Positions 22,553 to 33,812 of a stretch of 64,000 nt of DNA are shown here, piece by piece. Both the position numbers and the translations under genes were made by a program. The notes under the pieces were generated by a model. That model did not search any database and was not told the origin of the DNA. It saw nothing but the letters and a program-made list of their open reading frames with translations. The stretch's first letter is position 1; every line of letters starts with the position of its first letter. The stretch comes from Agriotes lineatus. Its lineage: Eukaryota; Arthropoda; Insecta; Coleoptera; Elateridae. The stretch lies in NCBI GenBank assembly GCA_940337035.1, contig CALNHX010005201.1:47665-111664 (forward strand), given 5' to 3'.

Positions 22553-24104
22553 TAAAAATAATAAACATCTTCCTTATCTTGCATTCTATGTCCGTTACCA
22601 TTGCGTACAATATTATTATGATACATATTAAAATTGACTTCGCTCGATCGTCTTACCGGGGGTTCACATTAACTATCCTGCGGGTAACATTTAGTAGTAC
22701 GAGCAGTAAGAGCTGCTGATAAAAGGGTATAAAAAGGTAAAAATTAAAATTTACCGCAGGATCTATGTTTCTTACAGTCATTAGATGGATAAGGATTACG
22801 AAATTAGAACCTTTTGAGATAGATTGTTGTGAATAAAATAGTTTGTCAAGGAATATATAGTAACCAGGTTAGCTAAAATATGTATTATGCCAATTTGAAC
22901 ACACTGTTGTCGTATAATTACACTGACTGTCTCCTTTAAAATATTTCTGAATTTATTTCTTTACCATATCAACTTTGTGGAAGTTATTCCAATGACCAAA
23001 GTAATATCATTTTTAAATTAATTATTATCTGATGGTGGGAAAATAACCATTACAATCCATAATGGATAGAATATTAATGGAAAAGTGTGTGATAACCACG
23101 AGACACCAATCCAGTCCGTTAAACAAACTCAAATATTGTACACTTCACTTTTATTCCTTACTAATTGCCGAAATTTACACTTCAGAACTCGGCGTCGAAA
23201 AGAAGCTGCAGGAATCCTCGATCGCCATCGGCCACCGTTATGTTTACGTTGGTCACTGGACGACCTCAGATGACCCAGCAATTGACCATGTATGGTTAAT
23301 AACAAACGGCGTTTTTTGCAGGCTATTTTAAAATATTCATTATCAAATATTTAATGGCCGTCGCTAAAGCTATTAGCTTTTTTTGCCTTGGGATTACATA
23401 AAAGGAAAGCCTCAGAACTGCCCATTGTTGCAGGAAATGGGTGTAATTGGTGTTGAGATAGCTGAGATCTCAGCCATAATAATGGGTTGCGAATTGCATT
23501 TTAATGGACATTTGCAATTAAGGAATCATCATAGTTCGGGGGGCATAATGGAACCGTTATTTTTCGATTTTAAAACGTATTTTCAGATTGATAACGTTTT
23601 GTTAGCCAGATCAGGGAACTGCTTTTTCATGCAATAAAAGTGATCGACTTTCATTTTATTAAAATACTTACTACAGAGAAATAGGTCCAGATGATTAACT
23701 TGAGATGGACTTGATAAAAACATTTGGACACATGAAACTCAATAATTAGTCTGCGGTTTGTATTGAATAAAAAAAGGCAACATTTCACCTCAACTGTTGA
23801 TGAAATAACTTTATTAGAAGTAATCGATGTCAGCTATCAAACTCTGGACGAAAAAGCTAGTTTCTGTCAGATTTGTCTACATAATCAAATAGGCAATCGA
23901 TTGTTTTAATTAAGGAAATGGTCAAACTGTAAGTATTTTAACGACATCCTGATATCCTAGCAACCATGACGTGGGCAATATAAATTATCAATTAACTAAG
24001 CTTTTCAAATGGTTCAGACGCACAAACACATTTTATAGCTTATTTAAATGTAGTGATAACTTTACAACTAGTAGGAAATCTCATTTAATTCAATGTTATT
24101 TGTT
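22553..24104. other. No recognised gene; two unsupported open frames
   Basis: Frames at 23,062-23,331 (89 codons) and 23,383-23,637 (84 codons, followed by GCAATAAAAG at 23,632) sit in somewhat GC-richer DNA at 23,190-23,290. I recognise no domain in either. They could be chance or exons of an unknown gene; nothing in the sequence decides it. Confidence 0.35.
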
Positions 24105-24697
24105 GGCATCGGCAGTGAAATCGTCATTAAAATAAGAGAAATGGGCAGCGAAGTAATCAATTGTCTTACGACTTTTTGCAGTTGGTGGGGTGACAGATGT
24201 GTGACAGAAGACGTCAACATAACCTATAACAATTGGTTAAAAAATGTTAATTGCACGATTTCAGGAAAACATAACGTGTAGCTCCACACTTAAGTTTCTT
24301 TTGATCCCTTCAGTGCCTTGGCATAAAAACTAAATCCACATTCGTGATAAAAAGTTAAACTTTAGTGACTTGGTATACAATAGTAGTTTTTATACCAATG
24401 CACTGAAGTTTAGCTTTTTATCACGAATGTGGATTTAGTTGCCGAGGTCCGTAGGGCCAAGGCAAATAAACCACATAAGGGATAAAAAATACTTCAGTGC
24501 CGAGGGCTATATTATGTTTTTTCAAATCGAGAAATCGCGAAATGACAACATTTTAACCAACTTTTGTAGGTTAGGTTGACGTCGGTTGACGTTCACCTAT
24601 CACCCCGCCGCCTACAAAAAAACGTAAAACAGTAGATTATTTCACTGCCGATTTCTCGTATTTTAATGACGATTTCGACGTTTTTCACTGCCGATTA
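24105..24697. mobile_element. ~590-bp fold-back MITE
   Basis: The outer ends carry ATCGGCAGTGAAA in inverted orientation (left near 24,108, right near 24,694). The arms then match through GTCATTAAAATA, GGGGTGA, GACGTCAAC and TTGGTTAAAA. The centre is a near-perfect hairpin: 24,328-24,377 pairs with 24,391-24,440 at 46 of 50 positions with a 13-nt loop. The 62-codon frame at 24,093-24,281 is within an arm and is not a gene. No transposase. Confidence 0.88.
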
Positions 24698-25879
24698 AAA
24701 AAAAACTTTCATAAACAAGCAGCTAACAATAGAATTTTAAAAAGGCATAGTTTGTCTCTGATGTATTTTCCACAAATTTTAATATTTAATAGCAAGTGTG
24801 GTTCCACTACTCATATTTATTTTTAAATACTCCACCAAACTGCATTCAATACTTAAATACTAACATATTCATAACAGTGTTATCCACTGAATTTTTCATT
24901 TCTTTCAGCTTCCGACCGTCACAATTGTTCTTGTTATTTCGGAATACATTTATCAATTTAGAAGCAGGTGGAGAACATCCCAGGAATATTACAAACACAA
25001 TGAAAAGATATTTGCCTTTGTGGGACTAGCCAGAATATTGCAAAAAAGTTAATATTCTAGAAGGGTCCATATCCGGACATGTTTATCTTAAATAGCTCTT
25101 TTAAATCTTGCCATATAATTAAATTGCCTTTTGTGTTGATTAAAGTCTAAACTTCGCGGGTATTTTTAAAATAGTCGTCATTTCGAGATAAGATCCAAGG
25201 TCAAAACTGAACTTTTGAGGAAAGACAACACCTAAAGATATGAAGACTGCTGATTTTGGTCTCGATTCTGCTGTACAATTTTTAAATATACTTTTAGAAC
25301 TTGTAATTTTAACTTGTCTAATGTCAAGTTTGAGATGATAACCTAAACGAAAACTCAGCGAAATGATACAAAAGAATATCGAATATCAACTACGCTATAT
25401 GTGACTAGACTAATTTCTATTCTCTAGGTCGACTAATTGGCTGCAATTATTTACATTGACACTGTACTAAGTATGTAATTTCCGGAATCATGAGCAATTG
25501 CATAAATCGAGCAGCAAACCTTCAATGGACAACATAACGTTAGTTTATGCAGTGAAGCACTGTTATTGAATTGTGTTTCCATATTAGGGACATAGCCGTG
25601 ATCAAGTCGGTTTCCTATTGTATTGAAGGGGATTCAATTTTGCCCCATATCAAGGATGAGAACGTAAAAAGAAGAAAACTATCACACTCCAAGGAAACCA
25701 CTTCAATACATAGTGCCTGAAAAGGTACATAAATATGAGGGTGAGCAGATAAGTCATGTGAACCACCACTTGGTTCAAATTAAAACTGAAAACAGTTTTA
25801 TAATAATAATAATATGGCCTTTAGTGCAATTATATCAATACATGACAATTGTTTTTATTAATGGCATACGTATACGTGT
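24698..25879. other. No recognised gene
   Basis: AT-rich; a 77-codon frame at 24,796-25,029 has no motif. Nothing recognised. Confidence 0.45.
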
Positions 25880-26111
25880 AAACCAAAAGATATTATGTCA
25901 GGTAAACTTGAAAATTCTGTTAAAATCTTCTGATCAAATTCGTCAAGATCGGCGAATTAATTTGTGGCAGATAATAGCTGAAACAATAATTAGCAAGAAA
26001 AGAGTAGAAAATATAGTGCATAACATTTTAGGCAAGTTCAAGGCGAGCCAAAAGTTTCACCAAAAGAGTCTTGCAGCCTCGGGAGTAAAATTAAGAAACA
26101 GAAATCTTTAA
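25880..26111 (+). pseudogene. mariner transposase fragment (second helix-turn-helix)
   Basis: The end of a 132-codon frame (25,713-26,111) reads IRQDRRINLWQIIAETI, then SKKRVENIVHNILGKFKAS. This lines up with the DRR-I-...-IAE...IS...V..IL...LGM-K region of mariner DNA-binding domains. The upstream part of the frame is low-complexity and not convincing, and no catalytic block follows. Confidence 0.55.
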
Positions 26112-26320
26112 AATGAAATAAGAACCGGAAATAGCTCTACCCTGAAGTTCAATGTGCGAAATTCTGAACAAAAGAATGGCAACTGCGAATCCTAAAAATT
26201 CCAAAAAACTACATAGGCAACGTGATACACGCAACGATGTTTAAAGTTGCCGAATGTGCTATAATAGTAGATTATGCAATGAGGGAGAGAAATGCGTTAT
26301 TTTGCTGAGGTACAATTTCT

Positions 26321-26361
26321 GACTCGAGGGCGAAGCCCGAGAGTGAGAATTGCAACTCCGA
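26321..26361. repeat. Short hairpin
   Basis: CAATTTCTGACTCGAGGG pairs with GCCCGAGAGTGAGAATTG around a four-base-class loop (about 18-bp stem with few mismatches). Isolated, probably the core of a short MITE. Confidence 0.6.
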
Positions 26362-26489
26362 GTTGCATATACTATTTTTTTCACGTTGCAGGAAGATTTA
26401 AAACGAAAACCCGTTTTTTTAAACGTCATTTATTGACATTTTAGTTAAAATTATTTTAAAATTAGTAGCCTTTGCTAAATTTTAAAGTT

Positions 26490-26620
26490 GGTGGCACTGT
26501 AAGTCATTATGACAAGAGCTCACAATTATGTCAAATTCGAGGTTAATAGATGAGGTTTTGCGTCAGTTTATGTCAAAACTGACGCGAAACCTAACCTGTT
26601 AACCCCGAATTTACCATAGA
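26490..26620. mobile_element. MITE family M1, copy 1
   Basis: Begins GGTGGCACTGTAAGTC and contains TGTCAAATTCGAGGTTA. It then folds back through GTTTTGCGTCAG...CTGACGCGAAAC to an inverted CCTAACCTGTTAACC block. The right tip (expected CAGTGCCACC) is missing. Copies 2 and 3 are at 32,461-32,568 and 43,386-43,450. Confidence 0.8.
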
Positions 26621-27764
26621 TTATCATAGATACGGTAACATTTTTTACTTTAGTCCCTAGGGGCTAAAGTAATTACTTCTGTCCCTAGAGATAAAATGAG
26701 CTACTTTAGTCCCTGAAATAAGTGACTAAAGTGCCAACTTTAGTCCCGCAAGTGCAAAAAAGCGATTCTAAGCCAGTATGCAGAGACGTAAAAGTGAAGA
26801 GAGAAAAGTATCGGTAATCATGGGACAAAAGTTTAAATTGTGAGAATTTAACAATGAACCATATTTATTATCTATCCAAAGAACTTGTGAACTGTAAAAT
26901 TGCTATCAGGTTGTCATCATCCTGTGAAATATTCTTGCAACTTTTATTTTCTGATTTGGGCAGCAATAAATATAAAAAATTTAGTTACTTGTTACTTGGT
27001 TATTAATATACCTAACTGCATTAATTTTCACAAATTCAATTCTTATAAACCTTAAATTTCGGCATCCGTTTTGATATAGGCTTGCAGTTAGCTAACCTCA
27101 TTTAAATATAACAATTTTTTAAACTAGATCTATGGCATAGTCCTAAAAAAACATAATTTCCAGGAACACTTAGGAATACTTACAATAATTGGAGCTTGAA
27201 AGTACACAAGTTTCCTGGATGGATAATACCAAACTCCACACTAATGCCGTTTTTAAATAGCTACACCTCGTATACTTCCCCATATTGTAGTGATTACACA
27301 AAAATTCTAAATTTATCAGTTTATTGAGATTCTATAGATTCTAAAATCTGGTTTATAGTCAGAATGTGCGTACAAAGGCTACAGTTCAAGCGACTAGATA
27401 ATTTTAAAAAATTTTACTGTTGTAAATAACGATTCCCGTTTCTAAAATACCGAAAAAAGTCTTCCTTTGTGGCATGGTTAAAAGATATTCATACTTATTT
27501 GTTGGAGTCAATCTCTGAGTGTGATACTAAGTAGTGAAATATGAGAATAGTACAAAATACTAGATGTTTCAAATGGGACAAAAAAGGAAGGCAACAAGGA
27601 GTTATCACGCAGATCGCATGATCAAATACACGAATAGCGAAGATATGTAGAATACAAGAACTAGCAAGAAGAACGTTACCTGAGAGACTTTTCAAAGATG
27701 GAAAACCAGCTGGGTCTGGTTAGTCTGGTAGTCATATAACAAGTTCTTTGTTAAGAAAAAATGT
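26621..27764. other. No recognised gene; ACTTTAGTCCC repeats at the start
   Basis: 26,645-26,750 contains several forward and inverted copies of ACTTTAGTCCCTA and related 11- to 13-mers, a small inverted-repeat cluster. The rest is AT-rich with no recognised motif. A 66-codon minus frame at 27,495-27,695 is unsupported. Confidence 0.45.
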
Positions 27765-28270
27765 TGAAAACAAATCATATGTCGTCCAATCCTGGCAGGA
27801 TCAGAGGTGGTTCAAAAAAGTTTGAAAATGGGCCAAACAACAGCTGTCACGTGACTTCGGTTATCTGTCTAATATTACATTTTTTGAACATAACTGCGAA
27901 AAATGCATTTACTAGTCGAAATGGAAAAACATTTACTAAAAAAGTTGTTGAAAATATGATATTCTAGGTATAAAATTTTGCTTTTAGAAAAAATGTTTGT
28001 TAAATTAGTAATTTTCAGTTGTTGCTTTAAGTAGGAAACAAAAGAAGTCAACCCAAAAACTTAAAACGAACTGTCAAACATGAAAACAATTAGGTAATTA
28101 TATTTGACAGTAAAACATAGTTATGCCAACTTAATTGACTTGAACATATAAACTGAATAAAGAAAAATATTCTTATTTAGGTGACTGTAAAACAACAATT
28201 ACAGAATTTTTGTAAAGGTAATTTAACAACACGGGTAGCTTCGAGTTTTAGAAGCTATTTAAATAGATAT
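27765..28270 (+). repeat. Dispersed repeat family R2, copy A
   Basis: Parts of this stretch align with the reverse complement of 43,460-43,760. One block (CCTGGCA..ATCAGAGGTGGTT, then AAA-GGGcCAAACAA) lies at about 27,790-27,845. Another (AGAAGCTATTTAAATAGATA) lies at about 28,250-28,269. The order and orientation are the same in both copies, with different lengths between blocks. The 68-codon frame here shows no recognisable domain. Class of element unknown. Confidence 0.7.
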
Positions 28271-29159
28271 TAATTTTATTATGTATGTATTATCGATAAC
28301 CTCATTTTACCTTGCGGTGTAGAGGCTGGTGCTTTATGCGCTTGTATCTGGCGGTACAATGCTTAACCTGCCCCAGATTCGGGATGCAAAGTTGGAGCGC
28401 GCCTTTTGTGATTGCGAAGTAACCATTGTGTGAGGTGTGTGTCATGGTGATGTGTTGACCTTGTTACTCTATCTCTTAGGTCTATTTTTCAGAGTATAGC
28501 ACAGTTAATTTGGTGCCCAACTGTGAATTAATATTACAAAATATTTCTCATAAAAAACATTGCATCAAAAATTTAAGAACTAAGCAAAAATATTACTATT
28601 TAAAAAAAAATATCTAAAGAAGTAATTAACATTGTAGTTTTGCTAATTATAAATCTTTAAATTTTTCATAAAAAAATTAAATTTGATATTAAGTCTTGGT
28701 ATGTAAATTTTTATCAACAGTCCAAAGAAGTTAAAGAAAAAAATTGTTTTCTGGCCTTGAGATCGTTGAGTTAGTTAAAACTAATACATTGTAAAAAAAA
28801 TTCATTGAAATCTTGCTTAATTTCCTAGAAATAGCACTCTTTGGATTTTGTCAATTTCGAACAACGCCATACTCTCTACTTAAGTAAAAATCTCTCGGTA
28901 TATCTGAGAGGGGTTAGGGTGTACGGTAACTCATCACCCTAGCAAATTTTGTAGGTATTTATGACAGGCGGACTCATCACCAGCATTAGGTAACGACCGG
29001 TGAACTCGTCACTCATCTAAGGATGTATATAACACACACGATCAAAGGCTGCAGCTAACCTAAGCAAACTAGAACGACATACTAGAGATGGGAATCAGCG
29101 ATACCAGTTGATTTAAAATAACCTCCAACTTCAAACATAATATACATATTTCCTGCAAC
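28271..29159. other. No recognised gene
   Basis: A GC-richer patch at 28,310-28,480 and AT-rich remainder. Nothing recognised. Confidence 0.45.
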
Positions 29160-29325
29160 AATGCAAGCATTATATAAAATGTCTAGGCATTCTATATAAT
29201 GACGACAAATTCTCCGGAATTATGTTTAATATCGACAAACATTAAACAAACGGACTGGTATTTTGGGCAATTTATGATATTACATAAAATGCCTAGCCAT
29301 TATAGAAATTGACTGAATTATACAC
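29160..29325. repeat. Inverted-repeat pair around CCTAG cores
   Basis: GCATTATATAAAATGTCTAG with GCATTCTATATAATG forms a 34-bp palindrome at about 29,168-29,202, and a related ATTACATAAAATGCCTAGCC lies at about 29,279-29,298. The two may be the ends of a short MITE. Confidence 0.5.
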
Positions 29326-31404
29326 GTTGCATGTAACATATATGTTTCTCTATTATACTACGTAAAAGGCTTAATTTGCAACTTATTTTATTATTTTTTG
29401 TAATGGGCACGAAGTACCCACACTTGGTAGTTTTGTAAGGGTTAAACATGGTTCTTACCTTCAATACTTGCAGCCAACTAATACCAAATTTGGCAGTTTT
29501 TGTCTTGGTCTTGATTATTTGTAGCAAGTGATGTCCACGAACTCTTCTTTCGGTCTCTTCTGCCTTTAATTCAAGAAGAAACACAATTATTAAAAACATG
29601 ATTATGCTAATTTGTTTTATTAAATATCTAAACAATTAGTATTGCAAATAACAAACATTTTTGAGTTTGTACAATTTTACAATTTGTATTCATAGCTCTG
29701 TTAACTTCCCCATTTATTTCTGCTAAGAACCCGCAATGAAAATGTAGCAAAATGTTTTCCATTATAAGTAGATACTATCTCCAATTGTCAAAAGCTACAC
29801 AAGTTTATGATCTTTCAAAGATAGTATAAACAACAACCGAATAGAAATATAAATTCTTTCTATAAGATAATGACTTGCACTGCTCTACTTTATAAGCTTT
29901 TGGTACATAAAAATCTCAACCTGTAGAATCCCATCAATTTCAGTTTCTGTAACATAGCTTAATCAAGATTAGTACCGTAAAATGTGTACAGTACAAAACA
30001 TTCGGAATGCTACGAAATTTTATTGCTGAATTAAGGCATGTTAAAGCGGAGCTGAAGCTGTTATATTATAATTAGAAATGCAAATTAGCTGCACCAGCTA
30101 TGAAAACTGTGGAATTCACAACCGCTGCAGGAAACGTTGACGTAGAATTTGAGAGTTATTTTTCAGCTGCTAATGAAACTACTGTATTTTATATATTTCC
30201 AGAAATCTATTCATCAGCGTTAACTGTTTGAAACGCAAACAAGAAGCTCATGAGAAAATACTTCAAGTTTAACATCATCACCGCTTTGTCGGTTTGCGTT
30301 GTTAAACTAAACAGCTTTACATAATAGCGGTCATAGCTGAATGCTTTTGAATTATGGCAACAAAAAATCCATTTGTATGATGTCAATCCTGTTTCAGCTA
30401 CCGGAAGTGAGGTTTCTTGGTATATTGCCAATTTTATGACCGTAAGCAAATAGAACTTAAGTTAGTATAACAAACATCGGATATTATATGAGAACACAAG
30501 TTCTTACCAGTAGTTCCTCAATTTTATGATTTGTTTCAGAATTAGCCATACTTTATTCTTTTTAAACACATTTAATTAAATAAGCTAACACACCGTTGCT
30601 TCTAATCTTTAAAGTTCAAGAAACATGTAGAAGAAAAGTCAGATATCAGTATATATAGAAAGACAGCCCCACAAAAAAACAAATTATTATAGGTACTAAT
30701 AAAATTTCTTTTTTTTAACATAATTGAGAGTTACCCATGAGTCATTATAAGTAGGTGTAATTATAATAAATTATTACATGTTTATGTAACAACAACAGTT
30801 ATTTACATTTGAATGCCTTTAAAATATAGAAGTAGCAAGAAATATGAATGGAAACATATTTTTTTGTTGAAAACAAGGAATATAGTGAAATCGCAACCAA
30901 GGTAACATCACTATTGCTAATTTAAACCCTACTTGTTTATACTCGAAAGAGTTATGTGAGATTTAAAGTTCTGATCAATATAAAATTTTGCCACGAACGC
31001 AACCGTAGTGTATCCAGACAATCATTTTTGAGTGTTAGAATCTTGAAATTCTCACCCGAGTGAAGTGGTTAATGCAGTGCCAATTAACTTATTTAAACAA
31101 AAATTTGACCAAATGTAATAAAACCACAGGTTATTTAATAATTCTTTTATTTCTTTAATTTCTGTTTGTATAATACGCGTTTAAATTTGTATCTTACTTT
31201 TTTATATTTAGGTAATTACTTGTAATTTAATTGTCATAAATCTGTTTAGTTATAACATTTATTGTTTTACTTATGATCTAAAACAGGGATATCCCTCAGC
31301 TTTTATTTTTAGTAAATAATAATAACAATTACTTCGGCACAACCTGAAAAGGTTTGCTTTCCATCTCGATCATTTTTAGAAATTTACAATTTTTGTCTCA
31401 ATTT
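29326..31404. other. No recognised gene
   Basis: About 2 kb of AT-rich DNA. Minus frames of 105 and 80 codons (29,318-29,635 and 30,207-30,449) show no domain that I recognise. Confidence 0.45.
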
Positions 31405-32035
31405 TTCCATCAGTTACGATCAACCCAAAGTTATATAAAAGGGCTCATAAAACTACATAACTTTTGTGAACACAGTAACTGCTTTGGCGTTAAAGGAAAG
31501 CATGGATGTAAACACGATAAATGAACGATATAACCTATCACGGTGGTTTCCTCGTCAGTCTGTATGAAATATTAACGCAAAGAAGTGAAAAGCCTTTGGG
31601 CGAGATCTGGTCGAGAAACAAGCCCTTCAAAATGGCTGAGCAGTATATTGCCCTACTACCAAGCCTAGGGTCGAGAGTTCGAATCTCGGTTCCGACAAGA
31701 TTTTCGAAAGATGAGAATGCCAATTTTTATCCTCTGTCATTTTTCAATTTAAAATGCCACCTTATCGGGCGTTTGGATTTTAAACCAATTTTCTCCTCCT
31801 AGACTGCGCAAAAATTAGCTACCGTTTCATTTGCCAATTCTCTTTAGCCGAAGTCGTTGCAAAGTGGTGCGATCATTTATATGGCATAATATGATAACGG
31901 CCATACCACATCGAAAACGCGGGTTCAACAAATTACCGAGAATAAATGTGTCTTAAGGAGCGGGCGTCTTTAAGGACGCCTCTCTATGTGCTGAAGTATC
32001 AATAAGAAGCTTGCGCCGTCTCATCTAGTGTTAGT
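31405..32035 (+). repeat. Composite dispersed repeat R3, copy A, with internal tRNA-like region
   Basis: Aligns with 48,925-49,632 in the same orientation. Upstream shared blocks: ATCAACCCAAAGTTATATAA and GAAAAGCCTTTGGG. A tRNA-like segment follows at about 31,630-31,696 (A-box-like TGGCTGAGCAG, B-box GAGAGTTCGAATCTC). The downstream part shares CCATACCACAT and CTTAAGGAG blocks and GTATC-ATAAGA near the end. The tRNA-like part sits in the middle rather than at the 5' end. Frames on both strands at 31,521-31,802 lie within the repeat and are not genes. Confidence 0.8.
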
Positions 32036-32460
32036 TTTAAGCTTACTTTGCATAGCTTACACCAAACAAGTGAATAAAGAGACATTTTATCCGAGTGAGT
32101 TAATTTTCCCGAACGATTTCCAATGTCTCTATTTAATTATAAAAATAAGTTTTAAAAATTAATAAATAATTTTATGAAGATGCCCGTATGTATTTTGTTA
32201 GTTGCTATGGATTATGCAGTGTTTTATTCACTAGTTAATAAAGTAACATTTTATCTACACTCATCATTAAAATGTTACTTTAACACTGAGTTTTTAATAG
32301 ATAAAGCACAACTTTACAAGTAGGTATTGAAAAAACTTGTATTAATCAATTTAAAAATTACGTTTTTCGCATTTTGTATAATAATGTGTTATTTTACTAA
32401 ATTGAAAATCAATTAATAAAGTGTCACTTTGGTGCATAGAAATGTCACTTTACTATATGA
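32036..32460. other. No recognised gene; short AAAGT-ACAT motifs
   Basis: AT-rich. AAAGTAACATTTTAT and AAAATGTTACTTT form a small inverted repeat at 32,240-32,283, and GTCACTTT recurs nearby. Confidence 0.45.
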
Positions 32461-32568
32461 TATGTCACTGTCAAATTCGAGGTTAGTAGGTTAGGTTTTG
32501 CATCAGTCTGAAACTGAAAGAAAACCTAACCTGATAACCTCGAATTTGACATAGACAGTGCCACCAAC
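32461..32568. mobile_element. MITE family M1, copy 2
   Basis: A strong palindrome: GTCAAATTCGAGGTTA and GGTTAGGTTTT on the left are matched in inverse by AAAACCTAACC and AACCTCGAATTTGAC on the right. The right tip CAGTGCCACC is present and the left tip is missing, the reverse of copy 1. Confidence 0.85.
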
Positions 32569-32689
32569 ATATTATTCATACGTTTGAATTTCCACAACCG
32601 CCTTTTTTACTAAACATGTGGTGTAATGCTTTTATGTAAATGTTTCTTTACTTTTCTAAACTTGTTGTGTAATATACTATTAAGAGTAG

Positions 32690-33420
32690 TTTATTTATAT
32701 ATATATTTTTTAATAGCTTTGTTGAGCCCACTATTGGGCATAGGCCTCCCTTCTTCTCCTCCATCGCTCTCTGTTCTGTGCTTCGTCTATCCACCTTATT
32801 CCTGCCACCTTTTTAATACCATCATACCATCGCATAACCGGTCTCCGTCTTCTTCTTCTTCCCTCCCACGGTCTCCATCTGATGATTTTACTGTTCCACC
32901 GGGTGTCTTGGATTCTGGCAACATGTCCAGCGTAGTCCCATTTCAGACTAGTGACTCTTTCAATAATGTCAGTGACTTTAGTTTTATGCCTAATCCATTC
33001 ATTTCGGCGTCTGTCCCTTAGTGAGATACCCAACATTGACCTTTCCATTGTCCTCTTCGTTGTTTTAAGTTTATTTGTTAATTTATGTGTGAGAGTCCAC
33101 ATTTGTGCTCCATACGTAATGACAGGAAGCACACATTGGTCGAATATTCTGGTTTTCAGGTGTTGTGGTATCTTTTTGTTTTTCAGTATGTGTGAAAGTT
33201 TTCCGAACGCAGCCCACCCTAGTCGCCTTCTTCGCTCAATCTCTATATCCTTGTTTTGTTTACCAATTACTATCTTTTGTACTAAGTATATATATTCTTG
33301 AACATTTTTAATCTGTTTTCCTTTAATTGTAACCTGTATCTGTTGAGAGATCAGTATTTTCGGTTTTTCTAGGTTCATGCAATCGTCGCTAAATTTAGAA
33401 CGGGTGTGCATGACCGGCAT
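32690..33420 (-). pseudogene. RTE-like retrotransposon 3' end (RT C-terminal domain)
   Basis: A 229-codon frame on the minus strand (33,420-32,731) is uninterrupted. It holds VQEYIYLVQKI (usual YLGQ; the Gly is Val here), RLGWAAFGKL, TRIFDQCVLPVITYGAQMWTLT, KTTKRTMERSMLGISLRDR, RHKTKVTDIIERV, LKWDYAGHVARIQD, RWNSKIIRWRP and PVMRWYDGIKKVAG. This is the typical C-terminal domain of arthropod RTE-like elements. The catalytic core is absent. Beyond the stop the sequence ends in TA- and A-rich DNA (about 32,690-32,712), consistent with the 3' tail. The copy is 5' truncated and relatively well kept. The plus-strand frames here are shadows. Confidence 0.92.
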
Positions 33421-33580
33421 TCCGTATACGAGTAGCTTTTAGAGGCTTCGAGCAGACATTTGTGGTTTATTCACCGCGGTTAATTGTGGACCAAATTATT
33501 CAGAATTTATTGCCTGTTCACCGCTGTTAAATTTAATATAACAGACCCTTTGGTGTCATTGATTCAATATTAAATAGTTT
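33421..33580. other. Short spacer with imperfect duplication
   Basis: TTATTCACCGCGGTTAA (about 33,458) and CTGTTCACCGCTGTTAA (about 33,513) form an imperfect direct pair about 55 bp apart, close to the 58-bp period of the adjacent minisatellite. They may be an older, diverged form of tandem repeat. Confidence 0.4.
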
Positions 33581-33812
33581 AGGACTACTAACCCCTTTTA
33601 TATTCTTAAGTTTAGGTATATACATGCTTCTTTAGATTAGGACTACTAACCCCTTTTATATTCTTAAGTTTAGGTATATACATGCTTCTTTAGATTAGGA
33701 CTACTAACCCCTTTTATATTCTTAAGTTTAGGTATATACATGCTTCTTTAGATTAGGACTACTAACCCCTTTTATATTCTTAAGTTTAGGTATATACATG
33801 CTTCTTTAGATT
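33581..33812. repeat. 58-bp minisatellite, four identical copies
   Basis: Units start at 33,581, 33,639, 33,697 and 33,755. Each is 58 bp, begins AGGACTACTAACCCC and ends CTTCTTTAGATT. All four are identical by eye, implying recent expansion or active homogenisation. No spacer or palindromic repeat is present, so this is not CRISPR-like. Confidence 0.97.

Noticed and set aside
23062..23331. 89-codon frame as a host exon
   Set aside because: Slightly GC-rich, but no domain, no clear splice sites, and overlapping frames are also open; not supported enough to call.
29318..29635. 105-codon minus-strand open frame
   Set aside because: No recognisable motif, AT-driven composition, no splice or promoter support.
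32626..33301. Plus-strand frames of 131 and 116 codons
   Set aside because: They are shadows of the minus-strand RT C-terminal domain, which has clear motifs.
33581..33812. CRISPR-like array
   Set aside because: The four units are contiguous and identical with no spacers; it is a minisatellite in eukaryotic DNA.
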